From: Rhodococcus rhodnii | GTDB lineage: Bacteria > Actinomycetota > Actinomycetes > Mycobacteriales > Pseudonocardiaceae | NCBI GenBank assembly: GCA_000720375.1 | Contig: JOAA01000014.1 | Coordinates: 160,788 to 224,787, forward strand | Length of the DNA: 64,000 nucleotides | Reading direction: 5' to 3' | Translations under genes and position numbers: made by a program | Notes under the pieces: model-generated | Seen by the model: only the letters and a program-made list of their open reading frames with translations | What the model was told of the DNA's origin: nothing | The model's database searches: none | Part shown: one piece after another, positions 42,523 to 50,642 of the stretch | Layout of the letters: each line of letters begins with the position of its first letter | Position numbering within the stretch: the stretch's first letter is position 1

Positions 42523-45500
42523 CGATTGGGCTCGCCAAGTTTGCCGCGGCCGCGCTGGACAGCGCGATGCCCCAGCCGATCGGACCCAACGGAGTGCAGC
42601 CGAAGAACTGGCTGACACCCGGAGTCTGGATCACGCCACCGAGGATCGCGGCGGAACCCAAGCCAGCGGCCAAAACCGTGCGATCTGTGCCGCCGGTGAC
42701 GATCGTCTGCCCGAGTTGTGTGGCTACAAGCGCTGCCAACGCGACTGTGCTCGCTCGACGAGACCGGCCAGTGAACCGCGCGGCGGTCCATGCCGCGGAC
42801 GCGCCGAGGGTCGTGGTGACCGCGCGCGAGGTGATGTCCCGGCCGAGTGCTGCGCCGAGCGAGGCGCTTGGCCCTTCCCGCAACAGATCCGGCACTGCCT
42901 CACTGTCCGGACGGGACAGTGCGATGGCCAGTGCGGGAGCAAGGTCCGTCAACAGGTTCACCAGCAACAGTTGCCGTGCGCCCAATGGGGACCGGCCGGT
43001 GATCAGCGATCCCAGTACGCTGAACGCGATCTCCCCCGCGTTGCCGCCCAGCAGAATTCCCAACGCCTCGCGGACCGACGCCCACATCGCGCGGCCCTCG
43101 ATCAACGCGGCGATGATCGTTTCCAGCCGGTCGTCGGTCACCACGAGGTCCGCGGCGGCCCTGGCAGCCGGGGTTCCCCTGCGGCCCAACGCGATCCCGA
43201 CGTCGGCGAGCCGGATCGCGGGGGCGTCGTTGGCGCCGTCACCGGTCATCGCGACGATCCGGCCCATCTTGCGGTACGCCTCGATGATCCGGACCTTCTG
43301 CCCCGGGCTGCACCGGGCGATGACGTCCACCCTCGGCAGCAGTTCGGCGAGTTGTTCGTCGCCGAGGTCGTCGATCTCCGATCCCGTGACCACAGTGGAC
43401 TCACCGTTGGTGGATCCGTTGACCTTGCTGGCAATCGCCTCGCCGGTGGCCGGGTGATCGCCGGTGATCATCACGATCTGCACGCCCGCGTCACGCAGCT
43501 GGGCCGCGGCCGGTGGTGCGCTGTCGCGCACCGGGTCGCTCAACGCCACGAAGCCCAGCAGCTTCAGATCGCGTACGCTCTCATCCGTCACTTCCTTCTC
43601 GTCAATGGGACGCTCGGCGACAGCGAGGACTCGATGCCCTGCGGCGGCGAGCTTTTCTGCCCGCTTGAGCATGCCTCGCCGGTTGCGGCAGCGCGGCAGG
43701 ATCGTTTCCGGCGCGCCTTTGACGCTCAGCACCAACTGGCCTCCGGACTTGCCGACGGTCGCGTGATAGCCACGAGAAGGCTCGAACTGCAGCGCGGAAA
43801 CCATCTTCCAGCCGTTGATCTCCACCTGAGCCTCGCGTGCTCCTTCCAGCACGGCGCGGTCGGTGTGGTGGGCCAGATCCTTCGGGTTGTCGGCTTGTGG
43901 CGTTGCCCGCAGCGCGGCCGTCAGCACGTGATCCGGCGAGTTGTCCAGCGAATCGACCTGGCCGACGCTGAGCTTTCCTTCGGTGAGTGTGCCCGTCTTG
44001 TCGAAGCACAACACGTCCACCCGGCCGAGCGCTTCGATCGTACGAGGGTTGCGCACCAAGGCGTTCTTGTCGGCCAGTCGCCGGGCAGCGGCCAACTGCG
44101 CCGCGCTGACCAGGAACGGGAGTCCTTCTGGGACAGACGCGACAGCCAAGTTCACTGCGGCGCCAAGGCTTTCCCGCATCGGAACGCCGTGCAGCAGGCC
44201 GGCGCCGGAGACCGCCGCGGCCGAACCGATCGCGACCGGCAGCGCGTGCCGGGTCAGTTCGGCGAGCCGCGCTTCGACGCCGGTGACCGGGGTGTTCTTG
44301 TGCGCGGCGGCCATGCTGCGGCCGACTTCGGTCGCCTCGCCGACCGCCACGACCACGGCCTTCGCGCGTCCCGCCGCGATTGTGGTGCCCTCGTACAACA
44401 TCGACGTGCGCTCAGCCAGTTCCGCGACGACGGGTGCGGGATCTTTGGTCACCGGCAGTGATTCGCCGGTCAGCGACGACTCGTCGACCTCGAGGCCGGA
44501 CGCTTCCATCAGCCGGCAGTCCGCGGGGACGACGTCGCCCGCCTCCAACGTGACCACATCGCCGGATACCAGTTCGTCCGCGTTGATCACAACGCTTTGG
44601 TTGTCACGCAACACAGTTGTCGTCACCGCTGAACGGGAGAGCAACTCGGCGAGCGAGCGTTCGGTTCGAACCTGCTGTACCGCGCCGATCAAAGCGGACA
44701 CGCTCGTGATCCCGGCTACCAGCGCCGCGTCCGCGGGCGAGCCGACAGCCGCCGACAGCGCCGCGCCACCGGCGAGCACCGGCGTCAGCGGATTGGCCAG
44801 CTCGGCCAGGAAAGCGCTGCCCAGACCGGTTTCCGGGGTGCCGTTTTGACTCGACGAACCCCGCCGCCTGCGCTTGACCTCGTCCGGAGTCAGGCCGTCG
44901 GAGCCGGACCGGACCATCTCGAGCACCATGTCGACCGGCATCAGGTGCCATGGTTGGGTGAAGTCCGGTGCCTGGCTCTTGCCGCGCAATTGCCGGGCAC
45001 GCCAGATGCCATCGATGAAAGCCAATGCGGCGCCGCCGTTCACCGCGCGCAGGCTGGTCTCCGCCGGGCTGGCCTGCCGCGTGTTCAGCGCGCCGACCGC
45101 CGCGATGCCGCTCGCCGCCTGGGCGAACCGGATGCCGTCCCGGTTCACCAGACGTGCTGCCTGAATCGCTTCGATCAGCAGCACGATCACGTCGGAGTCG
45201 TTACCCACCAACAGATGCGCGCCCCACGGCGGGGGATCGTCGTCCTCGTGCACTCCGACGCCGATGTCCGCGGTGCCCAACGCCTTGCGGTCGCCGGAGA
45301 CCGTCATCACGACGTGATCTTCGCCCTGCAGCTGGCGAATCGTGCCGATGAGGTTCTCCGTGGCGGTGACCAGCCGAAGTCCGGTTTCCCTTGCTGCCGC
45401 GGTGATCGCGTGTACCGCGGGGGAGACCTCCTTGCTGACGGCCAGAACCGCCTCAAGGTGGTCGCCACGGACCAAGCCGAGTACTGCCTGCGCACCGCGG

Positions 45501-46705
45501 TCTTCGAGCTTCCGGCGTTCCCGTGCGCCTTTGCGGCCCTCGATCGGCAGCTCGTCCACCGGCCCGAGCGACCAGTCCTCGTTCTGCCGCACGGTCAACG
45601 GGTCCGTCGGATCGAACAGCTCGAAGGCGTGCTCGACCAGGTCGGTGGGTTCGTTGCCGGGCAACGGGACCAGGTCGCTGAGCAGCCAGCGGTCCGAGCT
45701 CAGCGCGACGGCGTCGAGCACGAGCACGTCGACATCGTCGATGAGCCGCAGCGCCGAGCGATCCATCACCAGAGTGCCCCGCCTGGCCAGCATCCGCCCG
45801 AGGTGCGCCGCGAACGCGGTCTGGCCCATCCCGGCGGCCTTCGGCAGCGAAGCCAACGCCAACCCCATGGCCCGGCGCGGTCCAGCGAACGGCAGCGCGA
45901 CGGCGCCAGCCACGCCCCCGGCGACCAGGGCACGGTGGGCGTAGCGCTCGATCGGTCCGTCCGGGAGCGGTCGAGGGCGTTCGGTGACGACCGGGTCGGC
46001 AGCCGCGTCCTCCGGTCCCTTGATCAGCTCGCCTTCGGCCTTGCACCAAGCATCCTTGTGCGCCTTGGCTTCTTGCCACTGCTGAACCCGCTGCGCCGCG
46101 TCCAGCATCGTGCTTTCCGTGCGCGCGGCCAAGCCGTGCACCACGGCCGCGGCCATCGATGTGGCCGTATCCGCGCGCTCGTTGCCGTGCATGTATCGCG
46201 CTAGCCGGTCCCGCAGACGTGGATGCATGTCGATGGCGGACAGCAGGCCCGCCACCTCCGCGGGCAGTGGCGCCCACGGTGAGATCTTGGTGATCACTGA
46301 GAGCACCAGGCCGAACGCGTCGACGGCGAGGGTCGGCAGCAACCGCGTGCCGGTCGCGCCGTCCGCGGGATGGTGCAACTCGTCCTCGGCGATCCGTTCT
46401 TCCTCGGTGTCCGGCTCGGCTTCGGCCTTCTCGACGATCTTGACCAGCTCGGCCTGCCGGGCGGCCCGGTCCACCGAGATGATCACCCGCGACGACGGGG
46501 CGTTGACCTTCGCCCAGATCACCCCTGGCTGCTCGGCGAGCCGTTTCTCCACCCGCCTTGCCACCTTCGCACCGCCAGGGCCGTGCACTCCGTGGACCTC
46601 GATGTGCAGGCGGCCGGGGCACGACCAGACGTTGCGGCGATCTCGCTCGAGCAGCGCGCGAGCGATGGAGAACGGAGTCGGCACGGGTATACCCAGCAGC
46701 TTCAC
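42497..46705 (-). CDS. Giant CtpI-like cation-transporting P-type ATPase
   Basis: A 1402-residue membrane ATPase, about twice the normal P-type length. The C-terminal ~750 residues are a full pump: actuator TGES in DESSLTGESLPVTKD (about residue 741), phosphorylated Asp in CFDKTGTLTEG (about 900) and hinge MTGDGANDAPAI (about 1153). The N-terminal half starts with a heavy-metal-associated-like domain (LHIEVHGVHGPGGAKVARRV) and carries a degenerate ATPase copy, in which the phosphorylation site reads VLVLDAVALSS. This layout matches mycobacterial CtpI, whose ion is unknown. It may transport calcium, magnesium or another cation. Confidence 0.88.
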   Translation of the reverse strand: MKLLGIPVPTPFSIARALLERDRRNVWSCPGRLHIEVHGVHGPGGAKVARRVEKRLAEQPGVIWAKVNAPSSRVIISVDRAARQAELVKIVEKAEAEPDTEEERIAEDELHHPADGATGTRLLPTLAVDAFGLVLSVITKISPWAPLPAEVAGLLSAIDMHPRLRDRLARYMHGNERADTATSMAAAVVHGLAARTESTMLDAAQRVQQWQEAKAHKDAWCKAEGELIKGPEDAAADPVVTERPRPLPDGPIERYAHRALVAGGVAGAVALPFAGPRRAMGLALASLPKAAGMGQTAFAAHLGRMLARRGTLVMDRSALRLIDDVDVLVLDAVALSSDRWLLSDLVPLPGNEPTDLVEHAFELFDPTDPLTVRQNEDWSLGPVDELPIEGRKGARERRKLEDRGAQAVLGLVRGDHLEAVLAVSKEVSPAVHAITAAARETGLRLVTATENLIGTIRQLQGEDHVVMTVSGDRKALGTADIGVGVHEDDDPPPWGAHLLVGNDSDVIVLLIEAIQAARLVNRDGIRFAQAASGIAAVGALNTRQASPAETSLRAVNGGAALAFIDGIWRARQLRGKSQAPDFTQPWHLMPVDMVLEMVRSGSDGLTPDEVKRRRRGSSSQNGTPETGLGSAFLAELANPLTPVLAGGAALSAAVGSPADAALVAGITSVSALIGAVQQVRTERSLAELLSRSAVTTTVLRDNQSVVINADELVSGDVVTLEAGDVVPADCRLMEASGLEVDESSLTGESLPVTKDPAPVVAELAERTSMLYEGTTIAAGRAKAVVVAVGEATEVGRSMAAAHKNTPVTGVEARLAELTRHALPVAIGSAAAVSGAGLLHGVPMRESLGAAVNLAVASVPEGLPFLVSAAQLAAARRLADKNALVRNPRTIEALGRVDVLCFDKTGTLTEGKLSVGQVDSLDNSPDHVLTAALRATPQADNPKDLAHHTDRAVLEGAREAQVEINGWKMVSALQFEPSRGYHATVGKSGGQLVLSVKGAPETILPRCRNRRGMLKRAEKLAAAGHRVLAVAERPIDEKEVTDESVRDLKLLGFVALSDPVRDSAPPAAAQLRDAGVQIVMITGDHPATGEAIASKVNGSTNGESTVVTGSEIDDLGDEQLAELLPRVDVIARCSPGQKVRIIEAYRKMGRIVAMTGDGANDAPAIRLADVGIALGRRGTPAARAAADLVVTDDRLETIIAALIEGRAMWASVREALGILLGGNAGEIAFSVLGSLITGRSPLGARQLLLVNLLTDLAPALAIALSRPDSEAVPDLLREGPSASLGAALGRDITSRAVTTTLGASAAWTAARFTGRSRRASTVALAALVATQLGQTIVTGGTDRTVLAAGLGSAAILGGVIQTPGVSQFFGCTPLGPIGWGIALSSAAAANLASPIVSKLLPSE

Positions 46706-46740
46706 CCACTGGGTTTTCCCAGTTGGTCAAGGGCGCAAAA

Positions 46741-46756
46741 CAAGCACGCGTGCTTG
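46741..46756. promoter_or_regulatory. Perfect 16-bp palindrome upstream of acyl-CoA dehydrogenase operon
   Basis: CAAGCACGCGTGCTTG is a perfect palindrome. Flanking AAAA and ATTT extend the symmetry with one mismatch. It sits 33 bases before the GTG of the first dehydrogenase and 35 bases before the divergent P-type ATPase start on the other side. The operon's third gene encodes a TetR regulator, the likely ligand-responsive binder. Confidence 0.7.
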
Positions 46757-46789
46757 ATTTTGGATCCCGGTCGTGCCACGGTGTGAGGT

Positions 46790-47941
46790 GTGAGCGCCGA
46801 TGTATTGGGCACGCCTGAGCGTGACGCGCTGAGGCAGACTGTGCGGCGGTTCATGGCGGCTGAAGTCCTGCCTCATCAGGATGAGTGGGAACGAGCCGGT
46901 GAGCTTCCCCGCGAGCTGCACCGCAAGGCCGGCGACCTCGGCCTGCTGGGCGTCGCGTTCCCCGAGGAGGCCGGCGGGGGTGGTGGTGACTACCTCGACG
47001 GGCTGACCGTGGCCGAGGAGATGCTGTACGCCGGCGCGGCCGGTGGTGTGATGGCGTCCCTGCTGACCTGCGGGATCGCCGTTCCGCACATCGTGTCGGC
47101 CGGTGACCCGGAGCAGATCGAGCGGTGGGTCCGGCCGACCCTGGCCGGGGACATGATCGGCTCGCTCGCGGTGACCGAGCCGGACGGCGGATCGGACGTC
47201 GCCAACATCCGGACCGTCGCGAAACGGGACGGCGACGACTACATCGTCAACGGCGCCAAGACCTTCATCACCTCAGGTTGCCGGGCGGACTTCGTGACCA
47301 CGGTCGTCCGGACCGGCGAAGCGGGCGCGCACGGCATCTCGTTGCTGGTGATCGAGCGTGGCACGCCCGGGTTCACGGTGTCCCGCAAGCTGGACAAGAT
47401 GGGCTGGCTCTGCTCGGACACCGCCGAGCTGTCCTTTGTGGATTGCCGGGTGCCTGCGAAGAACCTCGTCGGCGCGGAGAACTCGGGATTCATCCAGGTC
47501 GCGCAGCACTTCGTGACCGAGCGCCTGTCGCTCGCGGTCCAGGCGTACGCTGCCGCGCAGCGCGCGTTGGACCTGTCGCTGGAGTGGGCACGGATGCGGC
47601 AGACCTTCGGGCGCCCGCTGATCTCCCGTCAGCTCGTCCAGCACACCTTGACCGACATGGCCCGCAAGATCGACGTGGCCCGCACGTACACCCGCAGTGT
47701 CGCGATCAAGTACCTGGCAGGCGAAGACGTCATTGCCGAGGCGTGTTTCGCCAAGAACACTGCTGTCGAAGCGGGCGAGTGGGTGGTGGACAAGGCCGTG
47801 CAGCTGCATGGCGGCCTCGGCTACATGCGGGAGGCGGAAGTCGAACGGCAGTACAGGGACATGCGGATCCTCGGGATCGGCGGCGGTACCTCGGAGATCC
47901 TCACCGGCTTGGCCGCGAAACGATTGGGATACACACAATGA
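46790..47941 (+). CDS. Acyl-CoA dehydrogenase
   Basis: A 383-residue dehydrogenase of the usual size. FAD and substrate motifs are visible: SLAVTEPDGGSDVANIRTVAKRDG, the YIVNGAKTFITSG segment, MRQTFGRPLISRQLVQHTLTDMA and the C-terminal LHGGLGYMREAEVERQYRDMRI with GGGTSEI. The general-base Glu is probably in this last region or in the helix before it. Part of a three-gene operon with a second dehydrogenase and a TetR regulator; paired dehydrogenases may form a heteromer, as known for steroid side-chain enzymes in mycobacteria. GTG at 46790 is the first possible start after an in-frame stop. Confidence 0.9.
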   Translation: MSADVLGTPERDALRQTVRRFMAAEVLPHQDEWERAGELPRELHRKAGDLGLLGVAFPEEAGGGGGDYLDGLTVAEEMLYAGAAGGVMASLLTCGIAVPHIVSAGDPEQIERWVRPTLAGDMIGSLAVTEPDGGSDVANIRTVAKRDGDDYIVNGAKTFITSGCRADFVTTVVRTGEAGAHGISLLVIERGTPGFTVSRKLDKMGWLCSDTAELSFVDCRVPAKNLVGAENSGFIQVAQHFVTERLSLAVQAYAAAQRALDLSLEWARMRQTFGRPLISRQLVQHTLTDMARKIDVARTYTRSVAIKYLAGEDVIAEACFAKNTAVEAGEWVVDKAVQLHGGLGYMREAEVERQYRDMRILGIGGGTSEILTGLAAKRLGYTQ

Positions 47942-49107
47942 CATCTCAGGGGAGCTTTGTTGAGTCCGACGAGCGGCTCGCGCTCCGCAAGGCCGTTTCC
48001 GACCTGGGCAAGCGGTATGGCCACGACTACTACGTGCGCAAGGCCCGTGAGGGCGGGCACACCACCGAGCTGTGGCAGGAAGCCGGAAAGCTCGGTTATC
48101 TCGGCGTCAACGTGCCGGAGGAGTACGGCGGCGGAGGCGGCGGCATCGGCGACCTCGCGGCCGTGTGCGAGGAGCTCGCCACAGCCGGATGCCCGCTGCT
48201 GATGATGGTCGTGTCCCCGGCGATCTGCGCGACGATCATCGCCCGGTTCGGCACCGACGCGCAGAAGCAGGAGTGGCTGCCGCGCTTCGCCGACGGCTCG
48301 GTCGTGATGGCGTTCGGGATCACCGAGCCGGACGCCGGATCCAACTCGCACAAGATCGTCACGACCGGACGGCGGGACGGCGGCGACTGGGTGTTGAGCG
48401 GCCAGAAGGTGTTCATCTCCGGCGTGGACGGCGCCGACGCGGTGCTGATCGTCGGCCGGACCGAGGACGCGAAGACCGGCAGGCTCAAGCCGGCGCTGTA
48501 CATCGTGCCGACGGACGCGAAAGGCTTCACGTACCAGAAGATCGAGATGGAGATGGTCTCGCCGGACCGCCAGTTCACGTTGTTCCTCGACGACGTGCGG
48601 CTGCCCGGCGACGCGCTGGTCGGCTCCGAGGACGCCGCGCTGGCGCAGCTGTTCGCGGGCCTCAACCCCGAGCGGATCATGGCCGCGTCGTTCTCCACCG
48701 GCCTCGGCCGGCTCGCGCTGAACAAGGCGACCGAGTACGCCAAGACCCGCAACGTCTGGGGCACTCCAATTGGTGCGCACCAAGGCCTCGCGCACCCGTT
48801 GGCGGACGCGCACATCAACATCGAACTCGCCCGCGTGATGACCCAGAAAGCCGCGTCCCTCTACGACGAGGGCAACGACATGGCCGCAGGTGAGGCCGCC
48901 AACATGGCCAAGTACGCGGCGGCCGAGGCCGCGGCGAAGGCGGCCGACCAGGCACTGCACACGCACGGCGGCAACGGCATGGCGAGTGAGTTCGGCCTCG
49001 GCGGGCTCGTGCTCGCGGCGCGCGTCGGCCGGATCGCCCCGGTGAGTCGTGAGATGATCCTGAACTTCGTGGCCCAGCACTCGCTGGGGTTGCCGAAGTC
49101 CTATTAG
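47938..49107 (+). CDS. Acyl-CoA dehydrogenase
   Basis: A 389-residue second acyl-CoA dehydrogenase. Features: VNVPEEYGGGGGGIGDLA, MAFGITEPDAGSNSHKIVTTGRR, WVLSGQKVFISGVDGAD, TRNVWGTPIGAHQGLAHPLAD and LHTHGGNGMASEFGLG. The ATG overlaps the TGA of the preceding dehydrogenase (ATGA), so the two are made together, possibly as subunits of one complex. The usual FGxP motif is replaced by VWGTPIG. Substrate is unknown; branched or long acyl-CoAs are the common options. Confidence 0.9.
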   Translation: MTSQGSFVESDERLALRKAVSDLGKRYGHDYYVRKAREGGHTTELWQEAGKLGYLGVNVPEEYGGGGGGIGDLAAVCEELATAGCPLLMMVVSPAICATIIARFGTDAQKQEWLPRFADGSVVMAFGITEPDAGSNSHKIVTTGRRDGGDWVLSGQKVFISGVDGADAVLIVGRTEDAKTGRLKPALYIVPTDAKGFTYQKIEMEMVSPDRQFTLFLDDVRLPGDALVGSEDAALAQLFAGLNPERIMAASFSTGLGRLALNKATEYAKTRNVWGTPIGAHQGLAHPLADAHINIELARVMTQKAASLYDEGNDMAAGEAANMAKYAAAEAAAKAADQALHTHGGNGMASEFGLGGLVLAARVGRIAPVSREMILNFVAQHSLGLPKSY

Positions 49108-49119
49108 GAGTTCTTGACC

Positions 49120-49722
49120 GTGCGCCAACCGCAACAGGACAGAAGCCGTGCCACTCGGCAGCGGCTGCTGGAGTCCGCGATCGAGGCACTGGCCGAGCTG
49201 GGCTGGCAGGGCAGCACGGTCGCGGTCGTCGCGGAACGGGCCGGCGTGTCCAGAGGCGCGGCGCAGCACCACTTCCCGACCCGCGAGGACCTGTTCGCCG
49301 CGGCGGTGGAATACGTCGGCGAGGCCAGGCGAACCTGGACCCGCGAGCACAGCGCGGACCTGCCGACCGGCCCGGAGCGCACGCGGGCGGTGGTCGACAT
49401 GATCGTCCGGATCTACACCGGCCCGCTTTTCCGTGCGGCACTGCACTTGTGGGTGGCCGCGACCTCGGATGAGCAGTTGCGCGAGTCGATCGTCGAACTG
49501 GAAGCACGAATCGGGCGCGAGCAGCACAAGCTCGCGCTCGAACTCCTCGGCGTGGACGAAAGCACCCCGGGTGTAAGGGAAACCGTGCAGGCCACGCTGG
49601 ACATGGCCCGCGGTCTCGGCCTGGCCAACCTGCTGACCGACGACAGCAAGAGACGCGCGGGAATCATCGACCGCTGGGCGGAAATCCTGGACGCGACGCT
49701 GAGCGCCGGCGCGCGCACGTGA
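49120..49722 (+). CDS. TetR-family transcriptional regulator of the acyl-CoA dehydrogenase operon
   Basis: A 200-residue TetR repressor with helix-turn-helix STVAVVAERAGVSRGAAQHHF and a helical sensor domain. The QHHF variant of the recognition helix end is typical of acyl-CoA-metabolism TetR proteins. GTG at 49120 has AGGAG 8 bases upstream; a TTG at 49114 is too close. It is the last metabolic gene of the operon and likely acts on the palindrome at 46741-46756. Its stop overlaps the next start by GTGA. Confidence 0.88.
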   Translation: MRQPQQDRSRATRQRLLESAIEALAELGWQGSTVAVVAERAGVSRGAAQHHFPTREDLFAAAVEYVGEARRTWTREHSADLPTGPERTRAVVDMIVRIYTGPLFRAALHLWVAATSDEQLRESIVELEARIGREQHKLALELLGVDESTPGVRETVQATLDMARGLGLANLLTDDSKRRAGIIDRWAEILDATLSAGART

Positions 49723-50228
49723 TCGAGATCGTCGACTACGACCCGGCGTGGCCGGAGATGGCCGCGGCGGCGATAGCAGATCTTGACGGCATGTTCGTGG
49801 AGATCGAGCACATCGGCTCGACCTCGGTGCCAGGTCTGGCCGCCAAGCCGGTGATCGATTTGATGGCCGCGGTGGTGTCGCTGGCTACCGTGTCCGAGGA
49901 TTCCCTTGCTCGCGTTGGATTTCACCGACACGACAACGGCATGACGGATCGACTCCTGTTCATCCGCACGCGCGATGGCGTGTTGACACACAACCTGCAC
50001 GTCGTCACGTTGGCCAGCTGGCCCACACGCAACCAACGCATCCTGCGCGACTACCTCCGCGAGCACCCGGCGGACGCGGAGCGTTATGCCGCACTGAAAA
50101 GGGAGCTGGTCGCGTCCGGCATCCATCCCGGCGACTACGCCGCCGCGAAGACCGAGCTGATCCAAGAGCTGACCGACAAGGCGCGAACCCTGCTCGGACT
50201 GCCCCTTGTGGACGTATGGGAGAAGTGA
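49719..50228 (+). CDS. GrpB family (UPF0157) protein
   Basis: A 169-residue member of the GrpB/UPF0157 nucleotidyltransferase-fold family: IEIVDYDPAWPEMAAAAI, then EHIGSTSVPGLAAKPVIDLMAAV, and the conserved THNLHVV and FIRTRDG. Family role is not settled; the fold suggests nucleotide or CoA binding. The start overlaps the TetR stop (GTGA), so it rides on the acyl-CoA dehydrogenase operon. A palindromic terminator follows after 2 bases. Confidence 0.88.
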   Translation: MIEIVDYDPAWPEMAAAAIADLDGMFVEIEHIGSTSVPGLAAKPVIDLMAAVVSLATVSEDSLARVGFHRHDNGMTDRLLFIRTRDGVLTHNLHVVTLASWPTRNQRILRDYLREHPADAERYAALKRELVASGIHPGDYAAAKTELIQELTDKARTLLGLPLVDVWEK

Positions 50229-50230
50229 TC

Positions 50231-50252
50231 GAGGCAAGGCGCCTTGCCTCGA
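50231..50252. terminator. 22-bp perfect palindrome, convergent terminator
   Basis: CGAGGCAAGGC followed directly by its reverse complement. It lies between the stop of the GrpB gene and that of the convergent S1-domain gene and should form a strong hairpin in both directions. Confidence 0.75.
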
Positions 50253-50262
50253 GCGCTCCCGA

Positions 50263-50481
50263 TTACGCCTGTGCCAGGCTCATCCGCTGCCGCTCAGCGT
50301 CGACATCAAGGACCTTGACCCGGACCTCGGTGCCCTCAGTCAGCTTGGCGCCGACCAGAAGACCGTGGATGTCCGGTGCCATCTCGACGAAAACGCCGAA
50401 CGGCACCTCAGTCACAACACGTCCAGTCAGGACAGTGCCGTCGCGCTGTGCCGCGATGAACGGTGCAAAGGGTTCTGTCAT
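50263..50481 (-). CDS. Small single S1-domain RNA-binding protein
   Basis: A 72-residue protein that is essentially one S1 RNA-binding domain: DGTVLTGRVVTEVPFGVFVEMAPDIHGLL followed by GTEVRVKVLDVDAERQRMSLAQA. Stand-alone S1 proteins of this size occur widely in actinobacteria, probably as RNA chaperones or translation accessory factors. The ribosome binding site is a 9-base perfect match to the 16S tail, suggesting high expression. Confidence 0.9.
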   Translation of the reverse strand: MTEPFAPFIAAQRDGTVLTGRVVTEVPFGVFVEMAPDIHGLLVGAKLTEGTEVRVKVLDVDAERQRMSLAQA

Positions 50482-50485
50482 GCTC

Positions 50486-50494
50486 TCACCTCCT
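50486..50494 (-). promoter_or_regulatory. Unusually strong ribosome binding site
   Basis: AGGAGGTGA on the minus strand, a full nine-base Shine-Dalgarno match, 4 bases before the ATG of the S1-domain gene. Confidence 0.8.
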
Positions 50495-50642
50495 CTCCCA
50501 ACACCAGTTCTGCCGACTGGGCGGGGGAGGGCGGGCCGCGGGCCCGCGGGGTGATCACGACAAGACCGGGGATCCCATCTGTGCGTGGCTCATGGCCGAC
50601 CCGGTAGTCACGGCACGACGATAGCACGACATGAACGTGATT

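Noticed and set aside
47821..49527. A 568-codon minus-strand frame opposite the second acyl-CoA dehydrogenase and TetR
   Set aside because: Shadow frame with no conserved residues; both genes on the plus strand are clearly real.
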